Positions 1-11,420 of a stretch of 40,500 bases of DNA are shown here, piece after piece. The number at the start of each line of letters is the position of its first letter. Within the stretch, counting starts at the first letter, position 1. Under the pieces are notes generated by a model that worked only from the letters and a program-made list of their open reading frames with translations, was not told the DNA's origin and ran no database searches. Made by a program: the position numbers and the translations under genes. The stretch is from Cristatella mucedo (lineage: Eukaryota; Bryozoa; Phylactolaemata; Cristatellidae), in NCBI GenBank assembly GCA_009760855.2, contig WPIO01000058.1, positions 2,102,001 through 2,142,500 on the forward strand. The letters are read 5' to 3'.

Positions 1-77
1 TGCTGTATATGTCAAATAACCGTAAACCATCATATAGGTACCTACAAGTTATATTTCTGGAACCACCGATAACATCT

Positions 78-257
78 CGGAGCCGTGATGGCACACTAGG
101 TAAGGCGGTTGCTTTCACGACCTCGGTCCCGAGGTCGTGGGTTCGATTCCTGTGGTGGGCGATCCTTTATCGCCACTGCAAGCGGTGGTGATAGCCGTAA
201 AGGCTCTTCTGTCGCTATACAAAAGGAGGCTGTTTAATCAGCTAGGATTTTTTTTCT
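78..257 (+). mobile_element. tRNA-derived SINE, family 1, copy 1
   Basis: The 5' part is tRNA-like. There is an A box (TGGCACACTAGG) at 89-100 and a B box (GGGTTCGATTCC) at 139-150, the spacing expected of a Pol III type 2 promoter. A non-tRNA body follows and ends in GCTGTTTAATCAGCTAG plus a T-rich run. A second copy lies at 33938-34113 on the other strand and matches along the whole length including the tail, which defines the ends. No target-site duplication was found. The lineage source of the tRNA part is not clear. Confidence 0.8.
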
Positions 258-576
258 CACAACCTAGCAATTTTTAATAGCGGAAACTGGAAGACAATTC
301 GGTGGAATACAAGAATCCAACTTCTCCGTCAACTTCAACTTGTAAGAAACCAGAGTTTAAAATTGTTCAGTTCCACAGAATACAAGTAAGCGACATATTA
401 ACCCGCCCTGAACTATAAAACTCGTTCACTCAAATCCTGTACGGCCTCAATTGCAATTTTAGCGCGCTTGCAACTGTAGAAGGAAAAACAGCAGTAAGAT
501 AATTATTATTAATAAATCTGCATGAAAATACTCACCGAGGCGAAAATATGCTTGTTCTAAGATACCAAAAGTTCCA

Positions 577-622
577 CGCCCGAAGTGGGGCTGGAACCCA
601 CGACCCTGACATTAACGGTCTC
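577..622 (-). pseudogene. tRNA-Lys 3'-half pseudogene
   Basis: Read on the minus strand, this matches tRNA-Lys from the anticodon stem (GAGAC) through the T arm and acceptor 3' strand. The TTAAT of the anticodon loop region is present, but the upstream C and T positions are changed. The D arm and 5' acceptor strand are missing. In their place is sequence like the repeat's tRNA 3' flank, so this is not a usable tRNA. Its breakpoint is close to that of the half copy at 26295-26341. Confidence 0.8.
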
Positions 623-788
623 GTTTGCGTTAATCCGGTACAGCCTCGGGTGTAATTATTATCCTTTTTCTTCTAAAAATATACCAACAACAAGAGAATT
701 ATATTTAAGTACGAGGAAGTTCGCGCGCCGATGCCAAAATATGCAAAAGCTGAAGACGTAAGAAGGAGAATATTAAGCGGTCATTAAA

Positions 789-811
789 CCAACGTCTTGG
801 CCAATAAGACC
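789..811 (-). promoter_or_regulatory. Conserved 23-bp upstream element, U0 copy
   Basis: Identical to the element upstream of the intact tRNA genes although the surrounding sequence has diverged and the adjoining tRNA is gone. It contains GGCCAATAAG and a 5-bp hairpin. Confidence 0.6.
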
Positions 812-2617
812 ACGTCTTTGACGGGTGGGTCGTCTCATCCCCATTACAAAGCTAAGTCATTTACATTTCCCAAGTGAGCAAGTAACACAGATCACGGCCT
901 GGGTTAGAAATGCCTCACTCCGACCTACAATTGCATAAGGTTTTGAGTTGCCCTAGCAGGAAGTTTTCATAGCCCATAGATAAATAAATGTTTTCCTAAA
1001 ATTTTTTAATGTGTGTCAGCTACGTTGGCGTCTTCCGTTTCAAAGTGGAACTAATTTTAGCGGCTCTTGTTCAGCCAAGAGCAAGATTTTAGAAAAAACA
1101 ACCCACTCCTGCAACGGTCATGAATATACAGACTGATCAAATGCTGTCGGCGAGTTCTGCAAAAACTTGGAAGAAGCGCCGAAAACTATTAGCGGATCAT
1201 CATCACAGCTTCATCATCATCATCACAACGGTTATATAATTTAGTACTGCACGGTTTACAAATCCTGTTTCTCACCAGTAAAAGTCGACCGAAAATTTCG
1301 CGTCCAATGAGTCGGCATCCGGGATTCCACGGTACAATCCCACTCCCATGATTGTCCAGTGCAGCATCTGACCCCCAGACTCAATAGTCTGTATAATGTA
1401 TCGAACCTGTGAGAATTGTGCAACGCAACCGTTGCTGCTGGTGGTTGTTCGGTGTTCAAACTGCCAGTATAGGCTTGGCTTTGCCTTTAGCATTAGTGGG
1501 CCAGCATTTGGTGCTTACTCTTACGGCCGGGATAGGGTGGTGCGAAACGCATTAGTCCCTAAATGCTTGCCGAAACATGCGCTGTCTAAAGGTTAGCTCG
1601 AGTTGACAAAAAGAGTTACAAAACGTTAACTCTTTTGACGGCTGCTGCAACTGACCAACTGACGGCTGCTGTTACTTCTGTTAAATTCGATTATCTTGGA
1701 AAAAGCGTACAGCCTCAATTAATAAGTGCTTCTCAGCAGTCGGTCCTTCCCCGGGGCGGAATATGTTGGTATACTTTTGACTGACGGCTTCTGTTACTCG
1801 CTCTTTCCTCTTCGACAGAGTTCCATGCTCTCAAACGAGTCGGCTTTCATTCGGTCAAATTTCGAGTTAGACTACACTCGTTGCAACAGCGATTGAACTT
1901 CTGGAGCAAGGCTTGCATCCTATATTACGAACTAAGTTAGTATGCGTTATAACAACGACACAACACAATCGCGCCCAAAGATCTCTTTCCAGACGCTATT
2001 CACAGGTAGCACCAAAGTTAAGTTGCCCTTTTATAAAAACGTAATAAAGAAAGCTGCCAGAGTTTAAATAACATCATTTATGTTGCGAGTTTTACGTTTG
2101 AGATTCAGAGTAGAGCGCTCCGCTCGCTGTTAGTACTCTACGTCCGCCAGGGCGAGGATATTGGATGCCCTCATGCACAGACCACCACCAGTTCATGCCA
2201 CCCCCCGTCCTGCCTCGGACAGGAACGCCAGCGTAGGTGGCGTACGACAGTCAGCGCTGGGCCACGCGTTTGATACAAACGGTGGCAACTCGGCAGCGAC
2301 AATCTGGCTGACGTAGGGTCGCCTGCGTTACGCTGGCGAAAAAGCAATAACGAATGGATGGAATGCAGGACGCCGACTCGCTGTCTATTAGATTTTCCCG
2401 TCAACTTCGCCTGGTGAGGAATTGAAGTTATACCTCATTCAGGTTCCACATTTTGCAGCCAAGCAACAGTTTGAAATGGCCTAAGCCAACGGACTCGTTC
2501 GGTTTATTTCAGGACAGCCTCGTTTGCAATTGTAGTGCGTTTGCTTCTACAAAAAATACCAACAATGAGAGAACTATACTGACGTACAAGGAAAAGCGCG
2601 CAGCTGCCAAAATCTAT

Positions 2618-2621
2618 AAAA
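2618..2621 (-). terminator. Pol III terminator, TTTT (U1)
   Basis: Four T residues on the minus strand, starting 6 nt after the tRNA 3' end. This is the minimal Pol III stop signal. Confidence 0.75.
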
Positions 2622-2626
2622 GTTCA

Positions 2627-2699
2627 CGCCCAACGTGGGGCTCGAACCCACGACCCTGAGATTAAGAGTCTCATGCTCTACCGACTGAGCTAGCCGGGC
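2627..2699 (-). tRNA. tRNA-Lys (anticodon CUU), array copy 1
   Basis: This is a complete 73-nt tRNA gene for decoding AAG lysine codons. It folds as a canonical cloverleaf: the 7-bp acceptor stem GCCCGGC/GUUGGGC has two G-U pairs, the D arm has AGUCGGUA in the loop, the anticodon loop is CUCUUAA (CUU at 34-36), the variable loop has 5 nt, and the T arm is GUGGG/CCCAC around UUCGAGC. The discriminator is G73; CCA is not encoded, as is normal in eukaryotes. The A box (TAGCTCAGTCGG) and B box (GGTTCGAGCC) are intact and there is no intron. A TTTT terminator lies at 2618-2621, a TATA-like GAATATTC at 2714-2721, and a conserved 23-bp element at 2735-2757. All six array copies are base-identical over the gene, so each is a good candidate for expression. 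Expression itself cannot be seen. Confidence 0.97.
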
Positions 2700-2734
2700 T
2701 TACGTGAGAATTCGAATATTCAGCGATCATGAAA

Positions 2735-2757
2735 CCAACGTCTTGGCCAATAAGACC
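2735..2757 (-). promoter_or_regulatory. Conserved 23-bp upstream element (U1)
   Basis: Lies 35 nt upstream of the tRNA 5' end. It contains an inverted CCAAT core (GGCCAATAAG on plus) and can form a GTCTT/AAGAC hairpin with a 7-nt loop. It is base-identical in ten copies of the family, including those whose flanks differ strongly, which suggests a functional site such as a Pol III upstream element. The function is inferred. Confidence 0.6.
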
Positions 2758-5553
2758 GCGTCTTTGACGGATGGATTATCTCATCCCTTTGCAGAGCTAA
2801 CTCATTTACATTCCCACTCCCCCTGGTGAGCAAGTAACACAGATTACGGCCTGGGCTTGAAATGCCGCATTCCGAGCTACAGTTGCACAAGCTCTTGAGT
2901 AGCCGTGGCAGGAAGTATTCATAGCCCGTAGAAAAAAAAAAAAAACGCTTTCCTAAAAACTTTCAGATGTGGGTTTGCTACGGTAGCGTCTTCCGTTTCA
3001 AAGTGAAGCTAATTTTGGCGGTTCTTGTTCAGCCAAGAGCGGGTAACTTAGCGAAACCACCGACTACTATAAAGGTCATGAATGTACAAGCCGATTAAAC
3101 ACTGTCGACAAGTTCTTCAAAGACTTGGAAGAAGCGGCGGAAACTACTAGCGGATAAATACAGCTTGTACTTCAAAAGTAAGCCTTCACAACTGAATATT
3201 CATTTTGGACAGGTGAGGGCAATTACCGATAAGCTACTCGCAGACAGTCATCATACAATAGTCCTTAACTTTAACATCAGAGTACAAAATATCTCGTAAA
3301 TGCACGATAAACCTGAACAACCTATCCTCAAATTTTATTAAACAGAAATATTGCTCGTTGCCTAAGAGCGCGTTCAAAAGCATGATTCTGCATGAGCTTT
3401 TTGGCGTTATGGTGATAATGGAAGCTGGTTTCAATTCGTAATTGGCTGGAATGCATGCTGTCGCGTTATAGTGCGGGTATGGTCCAGAGCCATTCGGGGA
3501 CGTGGACGCAGTATGCGTAGTTTTAGCTGCTCTTATCAGCGAATCATTTAGTGTCAACCCTGATTAACCTGTTCCCAGGCAGATATGATCTCTTTACAAT
3601 TATTCGGAGGAAAACGTCGCGACGTTGGAAGCGTCAAAGTAGAACGGAGTCGACTCTCGTTACAGTTTCTTTTTCCGCAGAAGCGAACGCGCTGACGCTG
3701 CATTTAAGGCTCTGCAGGTTTTTCGACAACGAGTCTAGCCGTTTGAGGCTGGCGTACCTCTTGATTGGCTCTATACTTTAGTACTGCACGGTTTACAAAT
3801 CCAATTTCTCACCAGTCGAAGTCGACCGAAAATTTCGCGTCCAGTGAGTCGGCATCCGGGATTCCACGGTACAATCCCACTCCCATGATCGTACAGTGCA
3901 GCATCTGACCCCCGGACTCAATACTCTGCATAATGTATCGAACCCGTGAGAACTCCACAACGCAACCGTTGCTACTGGTGGGTGCTCGATGTTCAAATTG
4001 CCTGTTTAGGCTCTGCTTTGCCTTTAGCCTTATTCAGCCGGCATTTGGTGCTTACTCTTGAAGCCGGGATAGGGTGGGCGCGCAACGCATAAGCCCCCAA
4101 ATGCTTGCCGAAACATGCGCTGTCTAAAAGTTAGCACGAGTTGACGAAAAAGGTTAAAAATCGTTCACTCTTTTGACGGGCGCTGCAACTTCCACCTGGT
4201 TTGCAGGCTGTGGCTAAACGGAAGTGGCTGGCTTAGCTTGCCCCACAAAAACGAAGCTGATGGGACGTCGTAAAATCGAGGCTGGCGAATGCCAGGTCAA
4301 GGGAACGCCTCGTGTTGAAGATGAGCAGACCGGAAGCGGAGGGAAAAAAAACACGCCGTACTCGATGACTTCACACCGCGTCATAACGTGCGTCCTGGTA
4401 AAGTTAGATCTGACTGAAACTCATAACGATAATAACGATTATAGTAACGAAGAAACCCAACATCGGGTCCAACGCGGAGAGTCAGTCTCGAGGAAGGTTG
4501 ATGGATCGGACGTTGAAAAGTCAGACAAGCGACGGATTTGGAGCGCACGCCGTCCAAGAGCGCAGTAGGTAGTGGCGCCGTATCGCCGTGGCTGAGAAAC
4601 GCGATGAAATGGAAAGAAATTCGATTATCTTGGAAAAAGCGTACAGCCTCAATTAATAAGTGCTTCTCAGCAGTCGGTCCTTCCCCGGGGCGGAATATGT
4701 TGGTATACTTTTGACTGACGGCTTCTGTTACTCGCTCTTTCCTCTTCGACAGAGTTCCATGCTCTCAAACGAGTCGGCTTTCATTCGGTCAAATTTCGAG
4801 TTAGACTACACTCGTTGCAACAGCGATTGAACTTCTGGAGCAAGGCTTGCATCCTATATTACGAACTAAGTTAGTATGCGTTATAACAACGACACAACAC
4901 AATCGCGCCCAAAGATCTCTTTCCAGACGCTATTCACAGGTAGCACCAAAGTTAAGTTGCCCTTTTATAAAAACGTAATAAAGAAAGCTGCCAGAGTTTA
5001 AATAACATCATTTATGTTGCGAGTTTTTACGTTTGAGATTCAGAGTAGAGCGCTCCGCTCGCTGTTAGTACTCTACGTCCGCCAGGGCGAGGATATTGGA
5101 TGCCCTCATGCACAGACCACCACCAGTTCATGCCACCCCCCGTCCTGCCTCGGACAGGAACGCCAGCGTAGGTGGCGTACGACAGTCAGCGCTGGGCCAC
5201 GCGTTTGATACAAACGGTGGCAACTCGGCAGCGACAATCTGGCTGACGTAGGGTCGCCTGCGTTACGCTGGCGAAAAAAGCAATAACGAATGGATGGAAT
5301 GCAGGACGCCGACTCGCTGTCTATTAGATTTTCCCGTCAACTTCGCCTGGTGAGGAATTGAAGTTATACCTCATTCAGGTTCCACATTTTGCAGCCAAGC
5401 AACAGTTTGAAATGGCCTAAGCCAACGGACTCGTTCGGTTTATTTCAGGACAGCCTCGTTTGCAATTGTAGTGCGTTTGCTTCTACAAAAAATACCAACA
5501 ATGAGAGAACTATACTGACGTACAAGGAAAAGCGCGCAGCTGCCAAAATCTAT

Positions 5554-5557
5554 AAAA
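5554..5557 (-). terminator. Pol III terminator, TTTT (U2)
   Basis: Same offset from the tRNA 3' end as in U1. Confidence 0.75.
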
Positions 5558-5562
5558 GTTCA

Positions 5563-5635
5563 CGCCCAACGTGGGGCTCGAACCCACGACCCTGAGATTA
5601 AGAGTCTCATGCTCTACCGACTGAGCTAGCCGGGC
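5563..5635 (-). tRNA. tRNA-Lys (CUU), array copy 2
   Basis: Base-identical to the gene at 2627-2699 and placed 2936 bp from it, with the same terminator and upstream element. Confidence 0.97.
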
Positions 5636-5670
5636 TTACGTGAGAATTCGAATATTCAGCGATCATGAAA

Positions 5671-5693
5671 CCAACGTCTTGGCCAATAAGACC
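5671..5693 (-). promoter_or_regulatory. Conserved 23-bp upstream element (U2)
   Basis: Identical copy, 35 nt upstream of tRNA copy 2. Confidence 0.6.
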
Positions 5694-8480
5694 GCGTCTT
5701 TGACGGATGGATTATCTCATCCCTTTGCAGAGCTAACTCATTTACATTCCCACTCCCCCTGGTGAGCAAGTAACACAGATTACGGCCTGGGCTTGAAATG
5801 CCGCATTCCGAGCTACAGTTGCACAAGCTCTTGAGTAGCCGTGGCAGGAAGTATTCATAGCCCGTAGAAAAAAAACGCTTTCCTAAAAACTTTCAGATGT
5901 GGGTTTGCTACGGTAGCGTCTTCCGTTTCAAAGTGAAGCTAATTTTGGCGGTTCTTGTTCAGCCAAGAGCGGGTAACTTAGCGAAACCACCGACTACTAT
6001 AAAGGTCATGAATGTACAAGCCGATTAAACACTGTCGACAAGTTCTTCAAAGACTTGGAAGAAGCGGCGGAAACTACTAGCGGATAAATACAGCTTGTAC
6101 TTCAAAAGTAAGCCTTCACAACTGAATATTCATTTTGGACAGGTGAGGGCAATTACCGATAAGCTACTCGCAGACAGTCATCATACAATAGTCCTTAACT
6201 TTAACATCAGAGTACAAAATATCTCGTAAATGCACGATAAACCTGAACAACCTATCCTCAAATTTTATTAAACAGAAATATTGCTCGTTGCCTAAGAGCG
6301 CGTTCAAAAGCATGATTCTGCATGAGCTTTTTGGCGTTATGGTGATAATGGAAGCTGGTTTCAATTCGTAATTGGCTGGAATGCATGCTGTCGCGTTATA
6401 GTGCGGGTATGGTCCAGAGCCATTCGGGGACGTGGACGCAGTATGCGTAGTTTTTAGCTGCTCTTATCAGCGAATCATTTAGTGTCAACCCTGATTAACC
6501 TGTTCCCAGGCAGATATGATCTCTTTACAATTATTCGGAGGAAAACGTCGCGACGTTGGAAGCGTCAAAGTAGAACGGAGTCGACTCTCGTTACAGTTTC
6601 TTTTTCCGCAGAAGCGAACGCGCTGACGCTGCATTTAAGGCTCTGCAGGTTTTTCGACAACGAGTCTAGCCGTTTGAGGCTGGCGTACCTCTTGATTGGC
6701 TCTATACTTTAGTACTGCACGGTTTACAAATCCAATTTCTCACCAGTCGAAGTCGACCGAAAATTTCGCGTCCAGTGAGTCGGCATCCGGGATTCCACGG
6801 TACAATCCCACTCCCATGATCGTACAGTGCAGCATCTGACCCCCGGACTCAATACTCTGCATAATGTATCGAACCCGTGAGAACTCCACAACGCAACCGT
6901 TGCTACTGGTGGGTGCTCGATGTTCAAATTGCCTGTTTAGGCTCTGCTTTGCCTTTAGCCTTATTCAGCCGGCATTTGGTGCTTACTCTTGAAGCCGGGA
7001 TAGGGTGGCGCGCAACGCATAAGCCCCCAAATGCTTGCCGAAACATGCGCTGTCTAAAAGTTAGCACGAGTTGACGAAAAAGGTTAAAAATCGTTCACTC
7101 TTTTGACGGGCGCTGCAACTTCCACCTGGTTTGCAGGCTGTGGCTAAACGGAAGTGGCTGGCTTAGCTTGCCCCACAAAAACGAAGCTGATGGGACGTCG
7201 TAAAATCGAGGCTGGCGAATGCCAGGTCAAGGGAACGCCTCGTGTTGAAGATGAGCAGACCGGAAGCGGAGGGAAAAAAACACGCCGTACTCGATGACTT
7301 CACACCGCGTCATAACGTGCGTCCTGGTAAAGTTAGATCTGACTGAAACTCATAACGATAATAACGATTATAGTAACGAAGAAACCCAACATCGGGTCCA
7401 ACGCGGAGAGTCAGTCTCGAGGAAGGTTGATGGATCGGACGTTGAAAAGTCAGACAAGCGACGGATTTGGAGCGCACGCCGTCCAAGAGCGCAGTAGGTA
7501 GTGGCGCCGTATCGCCGTGGCTGAGAAACGCGATGAAATGGAAAGAAATTCGATTATCTTGGAAAAAGCGTACAGCCTCAATTAATAAGTGCTTCTCAGC
7601 AGTCGGTCCTTCCCCGGGGCGGAATATGTTGGTATACTTTTGACTGACGGCTTCTGTTACTCGCTCTTTCCTCTTCGACAGAGTTCCATGCTCTCAAACG
7701 AGTCGGCTTTCATTCGGTCAAATTTCGAGTTAGACTACACTCGTTGCAACAGCGATTGAACTTCTGGAGCAAGGCTTGCATCCTATATTACGAACTAAGT
7801 TAGTATGCGTTATAACAACGACACAACACAATCGCGCCCAAAGATCTCTTTCCAGACGCTATTCACAGGTAGCACCAAAGTTAAGTTGCCCTTTTATAAA
7901 AACGTAATAAAGAAAGCTGCCAGAGTTTAAATAACATCATTTATGTTGCGAGTTTTACGTTTGAGATTCAGAGTAGAGCGCTCCGCTCGCTGTTAGTACT
8001 CTACGTCCGCCAGGGCGAGGATATTGGATGCCCTCATGCACAGACCACCACCAGTTCATGCCACCCCCCGTCCTGCCTCGGACAGGAACGCCAGCGTAGG
8101 TGGCGTACGACAGTCAGCGCTGGGCCACGCGTTTGATACAAACGGTGGCAACTCGGCAGCGACAATCTGGCTGACGTAGGGTCGCCTGCGTTACGCTGGC
8201 GAAAAAGCAATAACGAATGGATGGAATGCAGGACGCCGACTCGCTGTCTATTAGATTTTCCCGTCAACTTCGCCTGGTGAGGAATTGAAGTTATACCTCA
8301 TTCAGGTTCCACATTTTGCAGCCAAGCAACAGTTTGAAATGGCCTAAGCCAACGGACTCGTTCGGTTTATTTCAGGACAGCCTCGTTTGCAATTGTAGTG
8401 CGTTTGCTTCTACAAAAAATACCAACAATGAGAGAACTATACTGACGTACAAGGAAAAGCGCGCAGCTGCCAAAATCTAT

Positions 8481-8484
8481 AAAA
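8481..8484 (-). terminator. Pol III terminator, TTTT (U3)
   Basis: Same offset as in U1. Confidence 0.75.
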
Positions 8485-8489
8485 GTTCA

Positions 8490-8562
8490 CGCCCAACGTG
8501 GGGCTCGAACCCACGACCCTGAGATTAAGAGTCTCATGCTCTACCGACTGAGCTAGCCGGGC
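8490..8562 (-). tRNA. tRNA-Lys (CUU), array copy 3
   Basis: Base-identical to array copy 1; 2927 bp from copy 2. Confidence 0.97.
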
Positions 8563-8597
8563 TTACGTGAGAATTCGAATATTCAGCGATCATGAAA

Positions 8598-8620
8598 CCA
8601 ACGTCTTGGCCAATAAGACC
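8598..8620 (-). promoter_or_regulatory. Conserved 23-bp upstream element (U3)
   Basis: Identical copy, 35 nt upstream of tRNA copy 3. Confidence 0.6.
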
Positions 8621-11411
8621 GCGTCTTTGACGGATGGATTATCTCATCCCTTTGCAGAGCTAACTCATTTACATTCCCACTCCCCCTGGTGAGCAAGTAA
8701 CACAGATTACGGCCTGGGCTTGAAATGCCGCATTCCGAGCTACAGTTGCACAAGCTCTTGAGTAGCCGTGGCAGGAAGTATTCATAGCCCGTAGTAAAAA
8801 AAAACACTTTCCTAAAAACTTTCAGATGTGGGTTTGCTACGGTAGCGTCTTCCGTTTCAAAGTGAAGCTAATTTTGGCGGTTCTTGTTCAGCCAAGAGCG
8901 GGTAACTTAGCGAAACCACCGACTACTATAAAGGTCATGAATGTACAAGCCGATTAAACACTGTCGACAAGTTCTTCAAAGACTTGGAAGAAGCGGCGGA
9001 AACTACTAGCGGATAAATACAGCTTGTACTTCAAAAGTAAGCCTTCACAACTGAATATTCATTTTGGACAGGTGAGGGCAATTACCGATAAGCTACTCGC
9101 AGACAGTCATCATACAATAGTCCTTAACTTTAACATCAGAGTACAAAATATCTCGTAAATGCACGATAAACCTGAACAACCTATCCTCAAATTTTATTAA
9201 ACAGAAATATTGCTCGTTGCCTAAGAGCGCGTTCAAAAGCATGATTCTGCATGAGCTTTTTGGCGTTATGGTGATAATGGAAGCTGGTTTCAATTCGTAA
9301 TTGGCTGGAATGCATGCTGTCGCGTTATAGTGCGGGTATGGTCCAGAGCCATTCGGGGACGTGGACGCAGTATGCGTAGTTTTAGCTGCTCTTATCAGCG
9401 AATCATTTAGTGTCAACCCTGATTAACCTGTTCCCAGGCAGATATGATCTCTTTACAATTATTCGGAGGAAAACGTCGCGACGTTGGAAGCGTCAAAGTA
9501 GAACGGAGTCGACTCTCGTTACAGTTTCTTTTTCCGCAGAAGCGAACGCGCTGACGCTGCATTTAAGGCTCTGCAGGTTTTTCGACAACGAGTCTAGCCG
9601 TTTGAGGCTGGCGTACCTCTTGATTGGCTCTATACTTTAGTACTGCACGGTTTACAAATCCAATTTCTCACCAGTCGAAGTCGACCGAAAATTTCGCGTC
9701 CAGTGAGTCGGCATCCGGGATTCCACGGTACAATCCCACTCCCATGATCGTACAGTGCAGCATCTGACCCCCGGACTCAATACTCTGCATAATGTATCGA
9801 ACCCGTGAGAACTCCACAACGCAACCGTTGCTACTGGTGGGTGCTCGATGTTCAAATTGCCTGTTTAGGCTCTGCTTTGCCTTTAGCCTTATTCAGCCGG
9901 CATTTGGTGCTTACTCTTGAAGCCGGGATAGGGTGGCGCGCAACGCATAAGCCCCCAAATGCTTGCCGAAACATGCGCTGTCTAAAAGTTAGCACGAGTT
10001 GACGAAAAAGGTTAAAAATCGTTCACTCTTTTGACGGGCGCTGCAACTTCCACCTGGTTTGCAGGCTGTGGCTAAACGGAAGTGGCTGGCTTAGCTTGCC
10101 CCACAAAAAAACGAAGCTGATGGGACGTCGTAAAATCGAGGCTGGCGAATGCCAGGTCAAGGGAACGCCTCGTGTTGAAGATGAGCAGACCGGAAGCGGA
10201 GGGAAAAACACGCCGTACTCGATGACTTCACACCGCGTCATAACGTGCGTCCTGGTAAAGTTAGATCTGACTGAAACTCATAACGATAATAACGATTATA
10301 GTAACGAAGAAACCCAACATCGGGTCCAACGCGGAGAGTCAGTCTCGAGGAAGGTTGATGGATCGGACGTTGAAAAGCCAGACAAGCGACGGATTTGGAG
10401 CGCACGCCGTCCAAGAGCGCAGTAGGTAGTGGCGCCGTATCGCCGTGGCTGAGAAACGCGATGAAATGGAAAGAAATTCGATTATCTTGGAAAAAGCGTA
10501 CAGCCTCAATTAATAAGTGCTTCTCAGCAGTCGGTCCTTCCCCGGGGCGGAATATGTTGGTATACTTTTGACTGACGGCTTCTGTTACTCGCTCTTTCCT
10601 CTTCGACAGAGTTCCATGCTCTCAAACGAGTCGGCTTTCATTCGGTCAAATTTCGAGTTAGACTACACTCGTTGCAACAGCGATTGAACTTCTGGAGCAA
10701 GGCTTGCATCCTATATTACGAACTAAGTTAGTATGCGTTATAACAACGACACAACACAATCGCGCCCAAAGATCTCTTTCCAGACGCTATTCACAGGTAG
10801 CACCAAAGTTAAGTTGCCCTTTTATAAAAACGTAATAAAGAAAGCTGCCAGAGTTTAAATAACATCATTTATGTTGCGAGTTTTACGTTTGAGATTCAGA
10901 GTAGAGCGCTCCGCTCGCTGTTAGTACTCTACGTCCGCCAGGGCGAGGATATTGGATGCCCTCATGCACAGACCACCACCAGTTCATGCCCCCCGTCCGT
11001 CCTGCCTCGGACAGGAACGCCAGCGTAGGTGGCGTACGACAGTCAGCGCTGGGCCACGCGTTTGATACAAACGGTGGCAACTCGGCAGCGACAATCTGGC
11101 TGACGTAGGGTCGCCTGCGTTACGCTGGCGAAAAAAAGCAATAACGAATGGATGGAATGCAGGACGCCGACTCGCTGTCTATTAGATTTTCCCGTCAACT
11201 TCGCCTGGTGAGGAATTGAAGTTATACCTCATTCAGGTTCCACATTTTGCAGCCAAGCAACAGTTTGAAATGGCCTAAGCCAACGGACTCGTTCGGTTTA
11301 TTTCAGGACAGCCTCGTTTGCAATTGTAGTGCGTTTGCTTCTACAAAAAATACCAACAATGAGAGAACTATACTGACGTACAAGGAAAAGCGCGCAGCTG
11401 CCAAAATCTAT

Positions 11412-11415
11412 AAAA
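11412..11415 (-). terminator. Pol III terminator, TTTT (U4)
   Basis: Same offset as in U1. Confidence 0.75.
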
Positions 11416-11420
11416 GTTCA

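Larger units (their letters stand above)
300..1683 (-). repeat. Degenerate tRNA-Lys repeat unit (U0) at the left edge of the array
   Basis: This stretch aligns piecewise with the 2.93-kb unit but is clearly diverged and has large internal deletions. It keeps the tRNA 3' flank (about 300-480 and again 630-720), the upstream element (789-811), the tRNA 5' flank (about 780-1090) and the block around 1250-1600. It lacks the counterparts of about 3140-3780 and 4190-4617. The tRNA survives only as a 3' half. Similarity to the next unit rises abruptly at about 1684. A TCA-rich microsatellite lies at about 1197-1226. Confidence 0.8.
1684..4617 (-). repeat. 2.93-kb tRNA-Lys tandem unit U1
   Basis: First complete unit, 2934 bp, with the phase set arbitrarily at an AATTCGATTATC motif. 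Order along the plus strand: spacer, tRNA 3' flank, tRNA-Lys (minus), upstream element, tRNA 5' flank, then an inverted tRNA-less half at about 3350-3990, and a spacer. Unit-specific marks are a 14-A run at 2932-2945, an 8-A run near 4344 and an extra G near 4075. It shares the CGCTTT variant after the A run, and AAGTCAG near 4517, only with U2. Open frames here (for example 3234-3557 and 3793-3996, both minus) are not believed to be genes. Confidence 0.95.
4618..7546 (-). repeat. 2.93-kb tRNA-Lys tandem unit U2
   Basis: 2929 bp, nearly identical to U1. The A run after CCCGTAG is only 8 nt. Single-base insertions in T runs near 5022 and 6450 break or re-frame the open frames seen in the other units (the 107-codon minus frame is truncated to 66 codons). 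It keeps the U1-type CGCTTT and AAGTCAG variants. Confidence 0.95.
7547..10474 (-). repeat. 2.93-kb tRNA-Lys tandem unit U3
   Basis: 2928 bp. First unit with the CACTTT variant after the A run (near 8803) and AAGCCAG near 10377, both shared with the later units. Unit-specific marks are a T in the A tract (GTAGTAAAA near 8792) and a 7-A run near 10104. Confidence 0.95.

Noticed and set aside
2453-2659. 68-codon plus frame ending in tRNA sequence (PTWGSNPRP)
   Set aside because: Its last codons are the reverse complement of the tRNA-Lys T arm, so it is an antisense artefact.
3234-3557. 107-codon minus frame present in most units
   Set aside because: A one-base insertion truncates it in U2 and nothing in the protein is recognisable; it is a chance frame in the repeat.
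3551-3781. 76-codon plus frame present in U1-U3
   Set aside because: Frameshifted in U4 and altered in U5 by T-run length changes; no constraint seen.
3793-3996. 67-codon minus frame repeated in every unit and also present in U0 (1256-1459)
   Set aside because: Between U0 and U1 I count about 19 base changes and about 13 residue changes over the frame, so there is no sign of protein-level constraint. It persists because the DNA repeat does.
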